Below, piece by piece: positions 4,751 to 5,563 of a stretch of 5,563 nucleotides of DNA (positions are counted from its first letter, which is position 1; every line of letters begins with the position of its first letter). Origin of the DNA: Pseudomonadota bacterium (GTDB lineage Bacteria; Pseudomonadota; Gammaproteobacteria; Burkholderiales; Ferrovaceae); contig JAJZEL010000029.1 in the NCBI GenBank assembly GCA_021828575.1, positions 1 through 5,563 of the forward strand. Reading direction: 5' to 3'. Below the pieces are notes generated by a model. That model was given only the letters and a program-made list of their open reading frames with translations. It did not search any database and was not told the DNA's origin. The position numbers and the translations under genes are program-made.

Positions 4751-5563
4751 AAAAAACAGCCTTGGCCCTGACAGCGCTTCTGTGGCTGCAGATTCATCCG
4801 GGGTCATGCCAGGCCGATGTGGCTTTGTCACCCCTGAGACTCACGTTGAAGTCAGCCAAGGCCATGGCTGTGGAAAACCAGTCGGCTGTACTGATTGCAC
4901 AAGAACAGGCCAATGAAATTGGCGCTCAGGAAAGGGAAACGCATTCTGCGCTCAACCCCTCCCTTTTCTTTCAAAGTTATCAGGTCAGACAAACGGAAAA
5001 CCTTAAAGCCATGGGGTTCAATTTCCCCGGTCTGCCTTATGTAATAGGGCCTTTTGATACTTTCGATGCTCGTGTGTACTTTACCCAGCAAATATTTAAT
5101 TTGGCCAAGGCGAGGGCGGTGAATGCTGCAGAATATGCCGTTAAGTCCACCAAACTCCATGCTGACGCCATTGCTCAGCAAGTGGCAGGTGGAGCCGCAT
5201 TGGCCTATGTGGAATTCCAGCGAGCCCAAAAGACTGTGGCAGCAGCTCAGGCCAATCATGATCTGTCGGAAAATCTTCTGAAACTCGCCCATGATCAGCA
5301 GTCTTCGGGCATGGCAACGGGGGTGGATGTGGTGCGTGCCGAATCGGTCAATACACGTAATGAACTGATTCTCCGACAGGCCAAAAGTGATGCCATTGAA
5401 GCAGACACTCGTTTGCACAGGGCACTGGGTATTTCCATGGACACCCCGTTGGAACTCTTGGATTCCCTGAGTGAAAATGACGGCACATCTCCTGATTTGA
5501 AACAATCCGTACAAACGGCCATGGACCGAAGCCCCGAACTTCAGGCGCTTGAACAGGCCATTG
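4747..5563 (+). CDS. TolC-family outer-membrane efflux protein, N-terminal part (3' end outside window)
   Basis: The frame is open from ATG at 4747 to the right edge, giving 272 whole residues with no stop. TolC-family proteins are trimeric outer-membrane channels with a long periplasmic alpha-barrel, working with an adaptor and an inner-membrane pump in type I secretion or multidrug/metal efflux. There is a signal peptide: KK at 2-3, a hydrophobic stretch at 5-16 and a likely cut after CQA at 21-23. C21 has proline at the -3 position, so a lipoprotein is doubtful. The region at 30-70 begins the first long helix (LTLKSAKAMAVENQ). PYVIGPFDTFDARVYFTQQ near 97-115 is the first outer-membrane strand pair. 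Then come alanine/glutamine-rich coiled-coil helices, with GMATGVDVVRAES at 188-200 and ALGI near 226-229, both classic family landmarks. Full-length members have about 420-480 residues, so roughly 60% is present. The start overlaps the panB stop (ATGA) and has no clear Shine-Dalgarno. Transport substrate unknown. Confidence 0.9.
   Translation, partial: MKKTALALTALLWLQIHPGSCQADVALSPLRLTLKSAKAMAVENQSAVLIAQEQANEIGAQERETHSALNPSLFFQSYQVRQTENLKAMGFNFPGLPYVIGPFDTFDARVYFTQQIFNLAKARAVNAAEYAVKSTKLHADAIAQQVAGGAALAYVEFQRAQKTVAAAQANHDLSENLLKLAHDQQSSGMATGVDVVRAESVNTRNELILRQAKSDAIEADTRLHRALGISMDTPLELLDSLSENDGTSPDLKQSVQTAMDRSPELQALEQAI

Noticed and set aside
4750..4756. A7 run at the TolC start, considered as a programmed frameshift site joining panB and TolC.
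   Set aside because: The run begins at the last base of the panB stop, so panB ribosomes terminate before it, and the two proteins are complete separate families.
4852..5514. A 220-codon open frame on the minus strand opposite the TolC gene.
   Set aside because: It lies wholly within a convincing TolC-family coding region, has no recognisable family motif, and its composition looks like an antisense by-product of the + strand codons. The + frame has a signal peptide and family landmarks.

Overview
The window is a dense run of eight genes, all on the + strand. It reads as a chromosomal segment of a Gram-negative proteobacterium of roughly even GC content. Three things suggest this: a tmk-holB-tatD housekeeping block, two exported proteins with N-terminal signal peptides (a periplasmic YceI protein and a TolC-type outer-membrane protein), and an inner-membrane di-haem cytochrome b561. 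The sequence style of the dehydrogenase and PanB resembles beta- or gammaproteobacterial relatives, but genus cannot be read from this window.

Layout: (1) 1-217 is the C-terminal third of thymidylate kinase (tmk), cut by the left edge. (2) 214-1185 is holB, the DNA polymerase III delta' clamp-loader subunit. (3) 1210-1980 is a TatD-family metal-dependent hydrolase. (4) 1977-2504 is a cytochrome b561. (5) 2501-3058 is a secreted YceI-family protein starting at TTG. (6) 3055-3960 is a beta-hydroxyacid dehydrogenase of the 3-hydroxyisobutyrate/tartronate-semialdehyde reductase superfamily. (7) 3953-4750 is panB, ketopantoate hydroxymethyltransferase. (8) 4747 to the right edge is the N-terminal half of a TolC-family outer-membrane efflux protein.

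Six of the seven junctions overlap (five by 4 bases, one by 8). The only gap is 24 bases, between holB and tatD. This implies one long transcript with translational coupling. No promoter, terminator, RNA gene, mobile element or CRISPR array is visible, and no stretch of 300 bases lacks a gene.

Functionally, the first three genes are the familiar nucleotide/replication/DNA-repair neighbourhood. The pilZ gene often found between holB and tatD in proteobacteria is absent. A more accessory set follows: an inner-membrane electron-transfer protein with a periplasmic lipid/isoprenoid-binding partner, a cytosolic NAD(P)H-dependent reductase beside the first committed enzyme of pantothenate synthesis, and the start of an efflux channel. 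I see no clear sign of a wholly new system. The points most worth a second look are the dehydrogenase-panB pairing, the b561-YceI pair inside this operon, and the unusual overlap with TolC.
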